NCBI GenBank assembly: GCA_963575645.1
Contig: OY754464.1
Location: 76,978,948-77,042,947 of the forward strand
Source: Xanthostigma xanthostigma
Taxonomy: Eukaryota; Arthropoda; Insecta; Raphidioptera; Raphidiidae
Reading direction: 5' to 3'
DNA: 64,000 nt
Shown here one piece after another: positions 54,001-64,000 of the stretch; the first letter of the stretch is position 1, and each line of letters starts with the position of its first letter. The position numbers and the translations under genes are program-made. The notes beneath the pieces are model-generated. The model ran no database searches, was not told where the DNA came from, and saw nothing but the letters and a program-made list of their open reading frames with translations.

Positions 54001-57000
54001 ACGACATCTTTCGGAAAATTTAGAGGGAAAACACCCCAAAATCAAGAAAAATCATAGAGGAAATAGGTGTCAGACTAGGCCTAATGAAGCCATATACAAA
54101 GTTTGGGGAGAGTATTTGTCAGTAAAATTTTTGCCGGCGGGCACTTTGACTATAATGCCATTAACATTTTTTTTCGGAGATAAATTAAGGGATTACATTT
54201 TTTATTGTGTCTAAGATAGTTAAGGAGGTTGATGCGTTACAGTCCCAATCAAAAGTAAGTCGAATTCTAAGTGGGAACTTTTCCATAATAAATTTTTACA
54301 AAAGGTTATAAGTCGATGATACCAATAAATTATTGTCATAAAGGGATAAATAAATATTTTTTTTTTAATATTAATTAATTATTTCAGTATTTTACTTAAT
54401 GGACTAGCTTTTGAATTTTTTGTACAAAGTTAGGTTAGAAAAAATAAATTTATGTAAATATCGGTATTTTACATATTTTTTGCAGTATATAATTAGAAAA
54501 AGAAATTAGAAGTAATAAAAATTAAAATTAAATCATTAAAAAGTTGAAAATTCAGTTAAAATTGTTATAATTGTCAAGAATAAAAGTTCATAATCGAAAA
54601 GTGCTAAGGTTTAAAAAAATATTAAAATATGCGTAAGACATCGATGCTTTACATAATTAGTTTTTGGAACTGCTGACATTATTTGGTTATTTGCAAAAAA
54701 TTAAAATGTACCGTTTGCATGCTAGGTTGACATATTTTCCATAAGACTACATGTAAAAGTTTTTTTTTAATTTTATAAATCTCCTAATGATTTTGGATTT
54801 TTTACAGAAAATTTTGTCATAAAAAAATCTATTAAAAAAACTTTATTTCAGATTGTTTTCATTATCTTCGTAAAACGGCTCAACATCCTTAACGTAATAA
54901 TTCCACAACACCTGAATAAATAGGTACACTATGGTTTGGCATTACGACCCGAGTTTTTTTAATAATATTATAGTTATTAACTTTCGTCTTTGATGTGAGC
55001 TTTCACAGAAGCTCAAAAAATACATGAGGACACGTCACATTCATCTGAGAACATATAGTAATCTCGTACAAAGAAAGCTTACAAAATTTATGTATACCGT
55101 TAGGCGCGCCGTTTTCTGTTGGAGACAGTATATTATCATCTTTGAAATGAAAATAGCTTTTATGAACTTTTCAATAGCTTTTGTTATCGTAGAAATATAC
55201 TAAATTTATAGTACCTATACGATTTAAAAAAAAAATTCCAGCCAATTGGGCGACGGGACCATTCCAACTTCAAAAATGTTGACATTTGATTAAAATAAAG
55301 AAAATACAATATCTTATATCGCGTGAGGTGACGCGGGTAATGGCTAGTATTCAATATGATATTTGCTAATCGTTGCCATGGTTACCTACATAACTTGTTT
55401 ATTTCTGACAGATCCATAAAACAAAAAAGCGGCTTATTATTTTTATTTTCAAAATATTTCCGTAACTATAAAGTTTAGAAAACAAATTTTTTAACGAAAC
55501 TTTCTTGAAAAAATAAATAAAATAATAAGCCGTTATGAAAAGTATACCATTATTATATAAAAAACACCGTTATAGCAAATATCTCTTTCGCGCATGCGCC
55601 GATTTGCCCCAAAAACAATAGGGCTCTTCATATTTGCATACCAAACATCCTCCTAAAATTTGGTTTCGATCCGCTCATCCACTTGACCTGTATCGTGTTC
55701 ACAGACAAACAGACTAACAGACGCATAGAGATTTTCCATTAATATATTTTTTGGATTCAGGGGACCTCAAAACGGAAAGACATAGTAAAATTTTTGAAAA
55801 GTTATTTTTGATCTAAACTGGTACCATTCCCCACTTGTGGGTTGGAATGATTATAGATAAAACATATAACGAATACTTTTCTACAATATCAAAAAATTTG
55901 AAAAGAAGTTTGACCCTGCAGGCCATCTCTGAAACTTCCCGCTATTTGCGAGTTCAAAATGCTCAAAAATATATAAAATATAGCAAGAAGTTTAGTTCTT
56001 AGCTCCTCGAGCTCAAAAAAAACACTTTCCTACGAATTTTTTGTTCACGATGTCTCGTGAACAAATGAACCAATTTTAATGCGGTTTTACAACACATACA
56101 CACACCAAAGTTTATTCAGCACACTTAACTATTAACTATATACAAGAGATTATCTATGTTAAACCAGATTTTATATAATCGAAATCAATGGTCTATTAAA
56201 TCGCACTCCGCACTAGTATTTACACAGTTCATTTATCTTCTATCTCTACAGTTACCTCGGTATTACTGCACCAACTTTTGATGCGGTTTGCAGCGATCGA
56301 CGCAGTTTTATTAACTTAAGAAAGTACCTAATTTATTACAAAAAAAATCGATCTGATAAGAATTTTACGAGTAATTAAAAAAAATAAACACTTTTTTAAG
56401 AATGTTTTGTTCACGATATCTCGTGGATCTATATGTTACGGTTAATACAAGAAAGTAGTTAATTCGCGAATTAATCGGCTAATTACCCGAATTAACCAAT
56501 CCTTGACGTTGGTTAATTCGGGTATTAGCCGGTTAATTCGCGAATAAACTACTTTCTTGTATTAGCCGTAACATATATATTATACACGTGTGCAAAATTT
56601 CAAAGCTCTAGCTTAATTTGATTTAGTCTAAATTTTGATTGCAAGTTTTGACCTGAACTGACTAGGCTAGACGGCGAGGAGTTTTGGGTGTATTTTTCGG
56701 GCACAGGCGAGATTATTGTTGGAATCGCTTCGTTTTAGGGTGCAGTTCAACCCCCTAAGTTTGCTTACAAATTGTTGGTGGGCTTGATTTTATAATTAAC
56801 AATTATTAGTGACGAAAATAGTGTTTTTTTCTCTATTTCCTTTAATATCTCCGTTCCTCTTGACTTTTAGTATAGCATATGCATTGAGAAAGTTGTTCCT
56901 TATGAAATTTTCTAAAAAATGAGCACTGACAGCTAAGTGCAATTGTTAACTTGCAAATAGCCCCGAAAGTTAAAAAAACACGTTTTTTTCACTATTTTTT

Positions 57001-59281
57001 TTACTAAAAAATGACCGCACATAGATGGCTGAAAATTCTCAAAAATGATGTCTATGTTGACCCTAACATGCATGAATAATTTTAACGCCATCGGCCAATT
57101 ACTTCTCGAGTAATTAACGATCACTTTTTTTTGTTTCCTTAATTGCAAATTGCGCCATTTTTTTTACAAACGGGTTTCGCTGATCGGACCAAGCCAGAAA
57201 AATCACAAATCCATTCAACTTTAGTATCCCGTTGGAATTTTTGGAAAAAATTAATTCTAACCGATTTTATAACGATTTCTTTAGCGATACCAATTTTAAA
57301 CAAACGAACAAACATGGCAATTTAAACAAAAACTTGTAACAAGTTTTTTTACGACAAAGAGTCAAAAATTATTTGTGCAGGCGCGATTAATTGCTATAAA
57401 TTCTTTGAGAACTTTTCAGCCATAAATTTCCATCATGTCTATAGTAAATGAGATATTCCTTTAAACAAGCTACTGTAATAATTAATTCAAACTTAAATCC
57501 ATTGTGTGATTTATAGCAATCCAGCAACGCGTCTGGATGTGGTTAATCTGCAGGAACAGCTCGACATGAAGCTTCAGCAGAGACAGGCGCGTGAAACAGG
57601 GATATGTCCGGTGCGTCGGGAACTTTACATTCAATGTTTTGACGAGATCATCAGACAAGTGACGATCAATTGTGTTGAACGAGGTTTATTATTATTGCGA
57701 GTCAGAGATGAAGTGCGAATGACAATGGAGGCATATCAGACGCTGTATTGTAGCAGTATTGCTTTTGGAATGAGAAAGGCCCTTCAGGTAATTATATTGC
57801 TGACAAAGATCGAGAGAAAGACTTAAACACTACGGTGGAGACAGATACACCGTAGTGTTTAAGTCTGTCTCACTTATTATACTCTGAGTCTCTTGCGCAT
57901 GTCCGTGAATGGATGTGCGTCAGTTTGTACCATATATTTAAAATACCCTCTATATTGCTAGCAAAGATCGGGAGAAAGACTTAAACACTACGGTGTAGAC
58001 ATATACACGTCTGTCTCACTTATTATACTCTGAGTCTCTTGCGCATGTCCGTGAATGGATGCGCGTCAGTTTGTACCATATATTTAATACCCTCTATATT
58101 GCTAGCAAAGATCGGGAGAAAGACTTAAACACTACGGTGCAGACATATTATACACGTCTGTCTCACTTATTATACTCTGAGTCTCTTGCGCATGTCCGTG
58201 AATGGATGTGCGTCAGTTTGTACCATATATTTAATACCCTCTATATTGCTAGCAAAGATCGGGAGAAAGACTTAAACACTACGGTGCAGACATATTATAC
58301 ACGTCTGTCTCACTTATTATACTCTGAGTCTCTTGCGCATGTCCGTGAATGGATGTGCGTCAGTTTGTACCATATATTTAAAATACCCTCTATATTGCTA
58401 GCAAAGATCGGGAGAAAGACTTAAACACTACGGTGCAGACATATACACGTCTGTTTCACTTATTATACTCTGAGTCTCTTGCGCATGTCCGTGAATGGAT
58501 GCGCGTCAGTTTGTACCATATATTTAATACCCTCTATATTGCTAGCAAAGATCGGGAGAAAGACTTAAACAAGTCATTTATTGTTGAATGACACACTGTA
58601 AGTGTAATAGTACTAAGCTTAACAGTGGCTTAAACCATTCACATTGACGTCGTTGACAAAGATATAATATTGTAACAATAAACACAATTATTGTTAAGCT
58701 TTTATTATACTTTATAGTTTATCCGAAATGCGAATAATATAAGATCAGAATAATATTAAAATGATCTCAGAGCTGAGTGTGTGTATTGTGCTGTGCAATG
58801 CTACATAACTCCTATAAGCATAATTGATGACCTCTGCAGTCTGCACTCTTGTGTAGTGCGTACTGTCTAGTGACGCTCCTTTGAACGACTCCCACTGGGC
58901 GACTGTTTTTAGTGAGAGGAGCGCACGGAGCCAGCTCCCAATAAAGAGTCATGTGAACACATCACTAATAGAAATACGGGTGTCATTAAAGTAGATAACA
59001 TATTGTGTAAGTGGGAGTTAAGTATGAACAGTTCTTTACCATTACAGGCAGAACAAGGGAAAGCCGATTTAATAGAAGAAGTCGCCAATTTGAAGGAAGA
59101 GAAAGCTGCATTAGAGAGACAAATTCAAGAGATGAGAACAAAAGCTGAGCTGGCGGAACGACGTAATGCCGAACTTCATTCCGCCGAGGAAAAGAAACAT
59201 GCAGAAGAAATAGCATTCCTTAAGAAGACAAATCAACAACTCAAGTCGCAGCTTGAGGGTATTATTGCGCCGAAGAAGTAA
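51075..59281 (+). CDS. DNALI1: Axonemal dynein light intermediate polypeptide 1 (p28), three exons
   Basis: Exons 51075-51316, 57517-57787 and 59048-59281 join in frame (747 nt, 248 aa) with GT-AG borders. Exon 1 reads MTERIVATQETLVRYENPVL with a Gly/Ala-rich stretch and LNRILPPKEWEEDGQMWRQP. Exon 2 reads DVVNLQEQLDMKLQQRQARE, TGICPVRRELYIQCFDEIIR and GMRKALQ. Exon 3 is a coiled coil (LIEEVANLKEEKAALERQIQ .. LEGIIAPKK). This is the full p28 family domain at the usual length (~250 aa). Family knowledge: p28 joins single-headed inner-arm dyneins to the axoneme; in insects expected in sperm flagella and chordotonal cilia. AATAAA lies at 59352. An X-box is upstream, and a minisatellite starts within 10 bp of the exon-2 donor. 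Confidence 0.95.
51317..52025. other. DNALI1 intron 1, left part
   Basis: 51540-51850 is less AT-rich (GGGCGCCGCCATATTGGCCT, CGCGGCCGCC) and may be a fragment of a larger mobile element such as an LTR, but no second copy or LTR border was found. Confidence 0.35.
52026..52375 (+). mobile_element. ACGTGATAACGT-family element, copy 4
   Basis: TTTTGACGTGATAACGTCTT at the left and GTAAACCGACTTTCCAGACA at the right. The minus-strand ORF 51883-52335 runs through it and is not a gene. Confidence 0.8.
52480..53168. mobile_element. MITE with CCGCTGCACACGAG ends, copy 3, partly duplicated
   Basis: The right-hand unit (52709-53168) runs CCGCTGCACACGAGGCTAGA .. TAGCCTCGTAAGCAGCGG. The ~240 bp before it repeat its left half almost exactly (TTTGCCTACTAG, TTTCTTGATTGCTG, GAGCAGAATGACGCCATGTT occur in both). 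The left unit is broken off at both ends. Confidence 0.7.
53562..53838 (+). mobile_element. tRNA-related SINE-like element, copy 2
   Basis: GGTACCGGGTTCGAATCCGG begins the shared part, followed by the same body as 15995-16320 and the same end (TTAGTTGAAGTTGAAAAA). Confidence 0.65.
53836..53888. repeat. Short perfect-looking palindrome
   Basis: AAAATGTCTGACACCTCGAA pairs with TTCGAGGTGTTAGACATTTT around ATATGTCGAATATA. It begins at the 3' end of the SINE-like element. Confidence 0.75.
54221..54897 (+). mobile_element. TIR element TTAAGGAGGTTGATGCGTT, copy 2
   Basis: Same ends and interior as 44620-45331 in the same orientation, with several small deletions (for example around 54610, where about 50 bp are missing). 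Confidence 0.8.
54898..56430. other. DNALI1 intron 1, middle part, decayed repeats
   Basis: A phrase around TTGTTCACGATGTCTCGTGA (56040) recurs as TTGTTCACGATATCTCGTGG (56408), which suggests an old tandem duplication of ~370 bp. No coding sequence recognised. Confidence 0.4.
56431..56576. repeat. Palindrome, ~146 bp
   Basis: ATATGTTACGGTTAATACAA pairs with TTGTATTAGCCGTAACATAT; inside, TTAATTCGCGAATTAA-type palindromes and AATTACCCGAATTAACC / GGTTAATTCGGGTATTAGC stack up. Confidence 0.85.
56577..57516. other. DNALI1 intron 1, right part
   Basis: No gene or element boundary recognised. Confidence 0.4.
57796..58578 (+). repeat. Minisatellite array, about five ~146-bp units
   Basis: AAAGATCGGGAGAAAGACTT recurs at 57963, 58107, 58254, 58403 and 58547 (spacings 144, 147, 149, 144 bp), with a diverged first unit at 57805. 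Units share GTCTGTCTCACTTATTATAC and CATGTCCGTGAATGGATGTG. The first unit has a self-complementary block (CTTAAACACTACGGTG / CACCGTAGTGTTTAAG). A 121-codon ORF across the array is a by-product of the period. Confidence 0.9.
58576..58975 (-). mobile_element. Fragment of the GAGTCGTTCA hAT-like element
   Basis: Reverse-complement match to 32290-32750: TTGAATGACACACTGTAAGT, CATTCACATTGACGTCGTTG and GAGCGCACGGAGC all have counterparts there. It lies between the minisatellite and DNALI1 exon 3. Confidence 0.65.
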
Positions 59282-59692
59282 TGAAGTAATGATTATATTT
59301 TTACCTTTTTGAAATATTTACATCCTCTTTTTTATATAATAAAATGTTTACAATAAATTATATCTTATAAAATTCTTTTAAAATTATTACAAATTGTTGC
59401 TAAACACGTTTATTTGTTAGTTAAGTTGGTGTTAAATGTCACTCCCTTCGATTTGTGAAACAATTTTTAGTCAGTATTGCGAAAACTCGTTAGTATATAC
59501 AGAGTGTTTATTAATTGAGTGCCGATACTTAAGGGTGTGAATCCTTGGGTGATTTTAAGAATTGAAAAGTTAATATCAACATATGTCCTAAAACTCCTAA
59601 TTTTTGAACTACATGGTGTTAAAGTTTAAAAAATATATAACTTTTTTATCAAAATGTTTATATCAATCTTAGATATTTTTATTTCAATCATT

Positions 59693-60016
59693 AAGGTGCG
59701 GTTTTTTGTTATTACCGGCGAAAGTTGACCTCCAATCGAAAAATGTTGTAAAGCAATGTTGTAGATATTAAAAGGATCTACAACTTATATGAATATAATT
59801 TTTCAACGTCAAAGATTCAGAGAAATATCGAAAAAACATTTTTGCAGGAGAAAAAAATTAAAAACGAAAAACATGGTTTTTTCGGTATTTCTCTGAATCT
59901 TTGAGGTTATGTGAAAAAATTATATTCATAAAAGTTGTCTTTTAATACCTACAACATTGCCATACATTTTTCGATTGGAGGTCAACTTTCTCCGGAAATA
60001 AAGAAAAGCCGCGTTT
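59693..60016. repeat. Foldback, ~320 bp
   Basis: AAAGTTGACCTCCAATCGAA pairs with TTCGATTGGAGGTCAACTTT, and GATTCAGAGAAATATCGAAA pairs with TTTCGGTATTTCTCTGAATC. It may be part of a larger element with ends near 59497 (ACAGAGTGTTTATT) and 61500 (GGAACACCCTATACT). Confidence 0.8.
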
Positions 60017-60419
60017 GACCCCTAAAACGCGCCCCCCTGCTTTTACGCATTTGAATTTTTGATTTCTGTATTTCTGACGGCAGTTTCTTCTCTTCCTCAT
60101 CATTCGTTTTCTGTTATTAATTTTATCCCTTTTTCACTTTATTTTGGGCTAACTGCATTGGTCTATCTGTACTTTTTGTGTTATAATAATTTTGTCATAA
60201 TACCTATAATTATTAAAACAATTCCATCGGATGACAATTTAGGTGACATTGAAGTAATTGAAATGTTAGAATTTCATTATCGGAAAACTCAATATAAATT
60301 TACAAAGCAATTTGCAAACTGTCAAAAATTAAATTCAAATTTCTTATTTAAACGCCATATCAAATTACGTACCGATCGACATTTGAAGTCTAAAGATTCG
60401 AATTTACAAATGTTATTAC

Positions 60420-60704
60420 CAGTGGCGTCACAATAGAGTGGCAGAACGGGAAAAACGCCACGGGCTCCTGGCCTGGGACCCGGCCCGAGAAGCTGTTAGG
60501 ACAGGAGGAACTTAACATTTATTACAAAATTTGGTAAAAAATATTAATATTGTATTTAATCAATTCAAGTTCGAATTATACAAATATCTACTTTACTTCG
60601 TGATTTATAAAGATGAAACTACAACGTGAAGCTTTTTTATATTAGAGGAGGGCCCCTATCTAATGAATTTGCCATGGGCCTCAGGTGGTATAGTTACGCC
60701 ACTG
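60420..60704. mobile_element. hAT-like MITE, 285 bp, perfect 8-bp target duplication
   Basis: Ends CAGTGGCGT and ACGCCACTG; GTTATTAC flanks it at 60412-60419 and 60705-60712. Confidence 0.9.
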
Positions 60705-61098
60705 GTTATTACTTTCAATGAAAATAAAATGACAAATTTGCATATCTATAGTGGACGATTTTTAAAAGTCACACGAGTTAAAATATCATTGCGCCCGAGA
60801 CATGTAGTTTTTTAAATTTTTTTTACAGTTTCAAACTTAACTTCTAATAGTAGGTTAGATATAGTCTAAGTCAGTAGACATTACAGTTTTGACGAGTGGG
60901 GCGTATCTACAATTTCTTTTTAATATACCCGTATTTCCGCCATAAAATTACTGTACTTCCACCATGTACTCAAATTTAGGCAGTTAATTAAAATATACCT
61001 GTGTGGAATAGTGTAGCTTTTTATTAGTGAATGAATTTTTAAAATCGGTTCTGCAGTTCCAGACATTACTTCTAACAAACATACAAACAAAGTTTATC

Positions 61099-61311
61099 TC
61101 TTAAAATAAAAAAAAAACTATTATAATTAAAGTTAAAACCTTAATAAATTATTGAGAACAAAAAAAAACCGTTGTGCCCGACTAATTAAAAAGATATTTA
61201 ATTAAAAAGATTAAATATATTTTTAATTAGTCGGGCACAACGGGTTTTTTTTTTTGTTTTCAATAATTTAATAAGGTTTTAACTTTAATTTAAATAGTTT
61301 TTTTTTAAATT
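61099..61311. repeat. Foldback, ~210 bp
   Basis: AAGTTAAAACCTTAATAAAT pairs with AATTTAATAAGGTTTTAACT, and ACCGTTGTGCCCGACTAATT pairs with AATTAGTCGGGCACAACGGG around an AT-rich centre. Confidence 0.82.
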
Positions 61312-61840
61312 TCCACCGACTAGTTTTGGAGAAATCAATGAAAACATATCATCTATCGACCGAAATATAAAAAAAAATCAATTCTTTTATTTAAAGTTGC
61401 CTTGGTGCTCGTACTACCTTAAGACACTTTCAATGTAAAAATTGTTTTTTTTATTTTAATTAAAAAAAATATCCTTAATGGAACACCCTATACTTATATT
61501 TGTTTATAAATGCGAAGTTAATATTATGCATTGTTCAAAATTCTCTAGCTCTGACTTGTGAGACTAACCCATTTCAATAAAAATAAATGGTTAAACGTTA
61601 TGGTATTTTTCCATTTTCTATTACATGTTATAAATAAAAGATTAATAGGTTCTCTAGAGGCCACTATAAAATAATGGCAAGGAATCCAGCGCGAGATACG
61701 TCTGGAAGTTTCAAATTCATTTCCCGACGGTGATTTTATTATTTTTTTTTTTATAAAATAATATAAAATTCATCTTTGAAATGCAAGCGCGCACTACGCT
61801 CAAAGATTCTCAACCCTTTTAGAGAGCACGTGTCACTTAT
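61312..61840. other. AT-rich stretch
   Basis: No gene recognised; possible right end of a larger element at about 61500. Confidence 0.4.
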
Positions 61841-61849
61841 CGTCTATAC

Positions 61850-62135
61850 TTTTTGTTACATCTAAAAATAACAAAACCCAAGGCAATCCGACCAAAATTG
61901 CGATCTGTAGAGCTCGGACGTACATACGTACAGACCAACCGACAACTGTTGTTCGTGATTCTCAATTACAATTTTAGTAGTATTTATGAACTCGGATGGA
62001 TTTAAAAATGGTTCTGTTTTATAGATCAGAATTTCCTCTTTTCAAAAAGCTTCAATTTGAATGGATTTCGTGTGAAATTAACTTAGATATAACTTCTTAT
62101 ATGAACGAAAGTCAGCTTTGACGCGCAAAGCGATA
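61850..62135 (-). mobile_element. Inverted copy of the 16480-16760 retroelement segment
   Basis: AACCCAAGGCAATCCGACCA, ACGTACAGACCAACCGACAA and ATGAACGAAAGTCAGCTTTG are reverse complements of sequence in 16480-16760. Confidence 0.65.
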
Positions 62136-62612
62136 ATACCGATAAATTAATCAGGTTACATCTATAAGTATATAAATAAAAATGTAAAAGTTCTGCACCG
62201 ACTGTTTTGAAATTTTGACACAACGTTGCGCGTTTTTATATACATACTAGTCGGTACCCGCGGCTCCGCACGCGCTTGAGATGAGACACGGCAGTGACAA
62301 CAGTAGTGGAGCCGTCGGCTCCATCGTATTGCAGTACTACTTTAAAACACTATGTTTATACACTTTCATTTTTTTTTGTGTAATAAAATTTATAAGCCGA
62401 ATTTTTGCGATTATATGACAAGTTTACAATTATTTATATTGAGATGGAGCTTATTATCATCACACCATTTGTATATGCCATCTATGGCCTGTTGAAGCAT
62501 CTCACAGTCAGTAGGTATTACAAGCCATTGATTTGAATATTTTAGCATCAACAAAAAAAAAAAAGAAACTATAAATAATAGACAAATCTTAGATTAACGT
62601 CTGAATAGAAAT

Positions 62613-63222
62613 CTTCAAATAAATAAGATTATCAACCAATTTTTTCAGACTGTATATTGACAAAAAAATATAAAATTATAATTCAATATTTCAATAAATG
62701 ACGTCCGGATTTGGATTTTCTTCAGAAATATGTAATCTAAAAAATATAAAAATAAATTAGTACCTATCTATTATTTTCAAATAGAATTAAGACTGAATTT
62801 TTTTTTTATTATCTTTGGAAATTAATGAATAATTAATAACAAACATGACTACATATTAAAAATAGTCTATTTTCAGAGCTTTGAAAAAGTCAATATTTTT
62901 GACGAAACGTTAGCAATAAAAGAAAAGAGATATATACCTATGTGTCCGCATTCCCGTTATTCATAATTATTGAAAAATTAAAAATAGTTTGTTATTAATT
63001 TTTCATTAATTTTTAAAAATTATATAAAAAAATCCAGTATTAATTCTATTGTAAAATAAGTAGATACTAATTCATTTTTATATTTTTGAGATTACATATT
63101 TCTGAAGAAGATCCAAATCCGGATCGAAACGTCATTTATTGAGATATTGCATTATAATTTTTTGTTAATAAATATACAGTCTAAAAAAAATGGTTGATAA
63201 TTTTATTTATTTATAAATAATA
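62613..63222. mobile_element. TIR element with AAATAAGATTATCAACCAA ends
   Basis: Long inverted ends (~120 bp): ATCAACCAATTTTTTCAGAC .. GACGTCCGGATTTGGATTTT on the left against AAATCCGGATCGAAACGTCA .. AAAAATGGTTGATAATTTTA on the right. Solo ends of the same family are at 38540-38660 and 32590-32640. Confidence 0.72.
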
Positions 63223-63256
63223 GAGATAGAGTGCGGGAGGTGAAACTTTTTTATTG

Positions 63257-63938
63257 AAAAGGACCCCGCACGGAACATATGGGAATTGGCCCTCGGTTAA
63301 AATCTTCCATACTCGGGAATATTATCCAAAAATCGACGCTGATCAAAAGTCTCCATGGGCACGAAGTCCGGAAATGCGATCCCGGGGAGTTATTATTATT
63401 TTGATTGCAATAAAAGTATACTTTTATTGCAATCAAAATAGGGAAAATGAGCAAATGCACCCGTCTCCTTGTGATATTCTATTATAGACATATCTACATC
63501 ACATAGATATATCATATACAGTATATATGTCGCCGGGATATTGTCAAACCCGTGATATTATAATTTCACTTAGTGAAATTATAATATCACGAATCTTTGT
63601 CAATCGTGATATTGTAATTTCACTAGTGAAATTACAAAATCACGGATTTGACAATATCCCGGCGACATATATACTGTATATGATATATCTATGTGATGTA
63701 GATATGTCTATAATAGAATATCACAAGGAGACGGGTGCATTTGCTCATTTTCCCTATTTTGATTGCAATAAAAGTATACTTTTATTGCAATCAAAATAAT
63801 AATAACTCCCCGGGATCGCATTTCCGGACTTCGTGCCCATGGAGACTTTTGATCAGCGTCGATTTTTGGATAATATTCCCGAGTATGGAAGATTTTAACC
63901 GAGGGCCAATTCCCATATGTTCCGTGCGGGGTCCTTTT
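63257..63938. repeat. 682-bp near-perfect nested palindrome
   Basis: The outer arms pair from AAAAGGACCCCGCACGGAAC / GTTCCGTGCGGGGTCCTTTT inward with almost no mismatch. Each arm holds its own inner palindrome (ATTTTGATTGCAATAAAAGT followed by its complement). The centre is the 142-bp compound palindrome 63527-63668. ORFs on both strands at 63251-63983 are mirror shadows of the two arms. Confidence 0.92.
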
Positions 63939-64000
63939 CGCCTCTTTAAAAGCCTTTTTTTCAATTTCCGCTATCGCTTATAGTTTTTGAGTAATTGCCT

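Noticed and set aside
58059..58424. 121-codon ORF with two near-identical protein repeats
   Set aside because: It arises because one minisatellite period is a multiple of three (147 bp); it breaks in neighbouring units of 144-149 bp and has no start context.
57796..58578. Regular repeats suggesting a CRISPR array
   Set aside because: Units are tandem without unique spacers, ~146 bp long, in an insect intron; this is a minisatellite.
60059..60436. 125-codon ORF with hydrophobic N-terminal half
   Set aside because: It ends inside a hAT-like MITE and has no splice sites or recognised domain; possibly a transposon ORF scrap, but too weak to call.
63251..63983. Two matching pairs of ORFs on opposite strands
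   Set aside because: They are mirror images across the centre of the large palindrome.

Overview
This window is eukaryotic nuclear DNA, most likely from a moth or butterfly (Lepidoptera). The protein genes are of insect type: a CYP4 P450, basigin, an adipokinetic-hormone-type receptor, AATF and an axonemal dynein p28. They have GT-AG introns and AT-rich intergenic DNA crowded with short non-autonomous transposons, foldback elements and tRNA-derived SINEs of the kind common in lepidopteran genomes. Less than 10% of the window codes for protein. Layout, left to right: (1) the last exon of a CYP4-family cytochrome P450 (+, 325-488; the rest lies left of the window). (2) A complete basigin gene (+, six coding exons from 5546 to 26800, 295 aa), whose introns of up to 11.7 kb hold many mobile elements. 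One of these, at 11322-13192, has about 30-bp inverted ends and carries a broken THAP zinc-finger ORF on its minus strand. (3) A repeat-rich interval with an orphan minus-strand coding exon (33834-33998) and the C-terminal end of a decayed non-LTR retrotransposon (34085-34820). (4) An intronless AATF/Bfr2 ribosome-biogenesis gene (+, 36773-38203). (5) The two 3'-terminal exons of a GnRH/AKH-family GPCR on the minus strand (48322-48595 and 44131-44586), with an apparent choice between two C-terminal tails. (6) A complete three-exon axonemal dynein light intermediate chain gene (DNALI1/p28, +, 51075-59281, 248 aa), with an RFX-type X-box just upstream. Its second intron opens with a ~146-bp tandem repeat array. 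No upstream exons of the receptor were found up to the right edge, so DNALI1 may lie inside a receptor intron on the opposite strand. (7) The right end is closed by a very large, nested, near-perfect palindrome (63257-63938). Its 142-bp core is an identical inverted copy of a palindrome in the last basigin intron (25981-26122). The genes do not form a functional cluster; they are unrelated housekeeping, detoxification, signalling and ciliary/sperm-axoneme genes. The striking part is the mobile DNA. At least fifteen independent hairpin or foldback structures of 50-720 bp are present. Two related MITE families are built as a hairpin module followed by an inverted-repeat body that starts and ends with TTATTCAAC / GTTGAATAA. 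Others include a four-copy family with ACGTGATAACGT subterminal inverted repeats, hAT-like MITEs with perfect 8-bp target duplications, and a composite element with a tRNA-Lys-like core. All calls were made by reading the sequence; no database search was possible.
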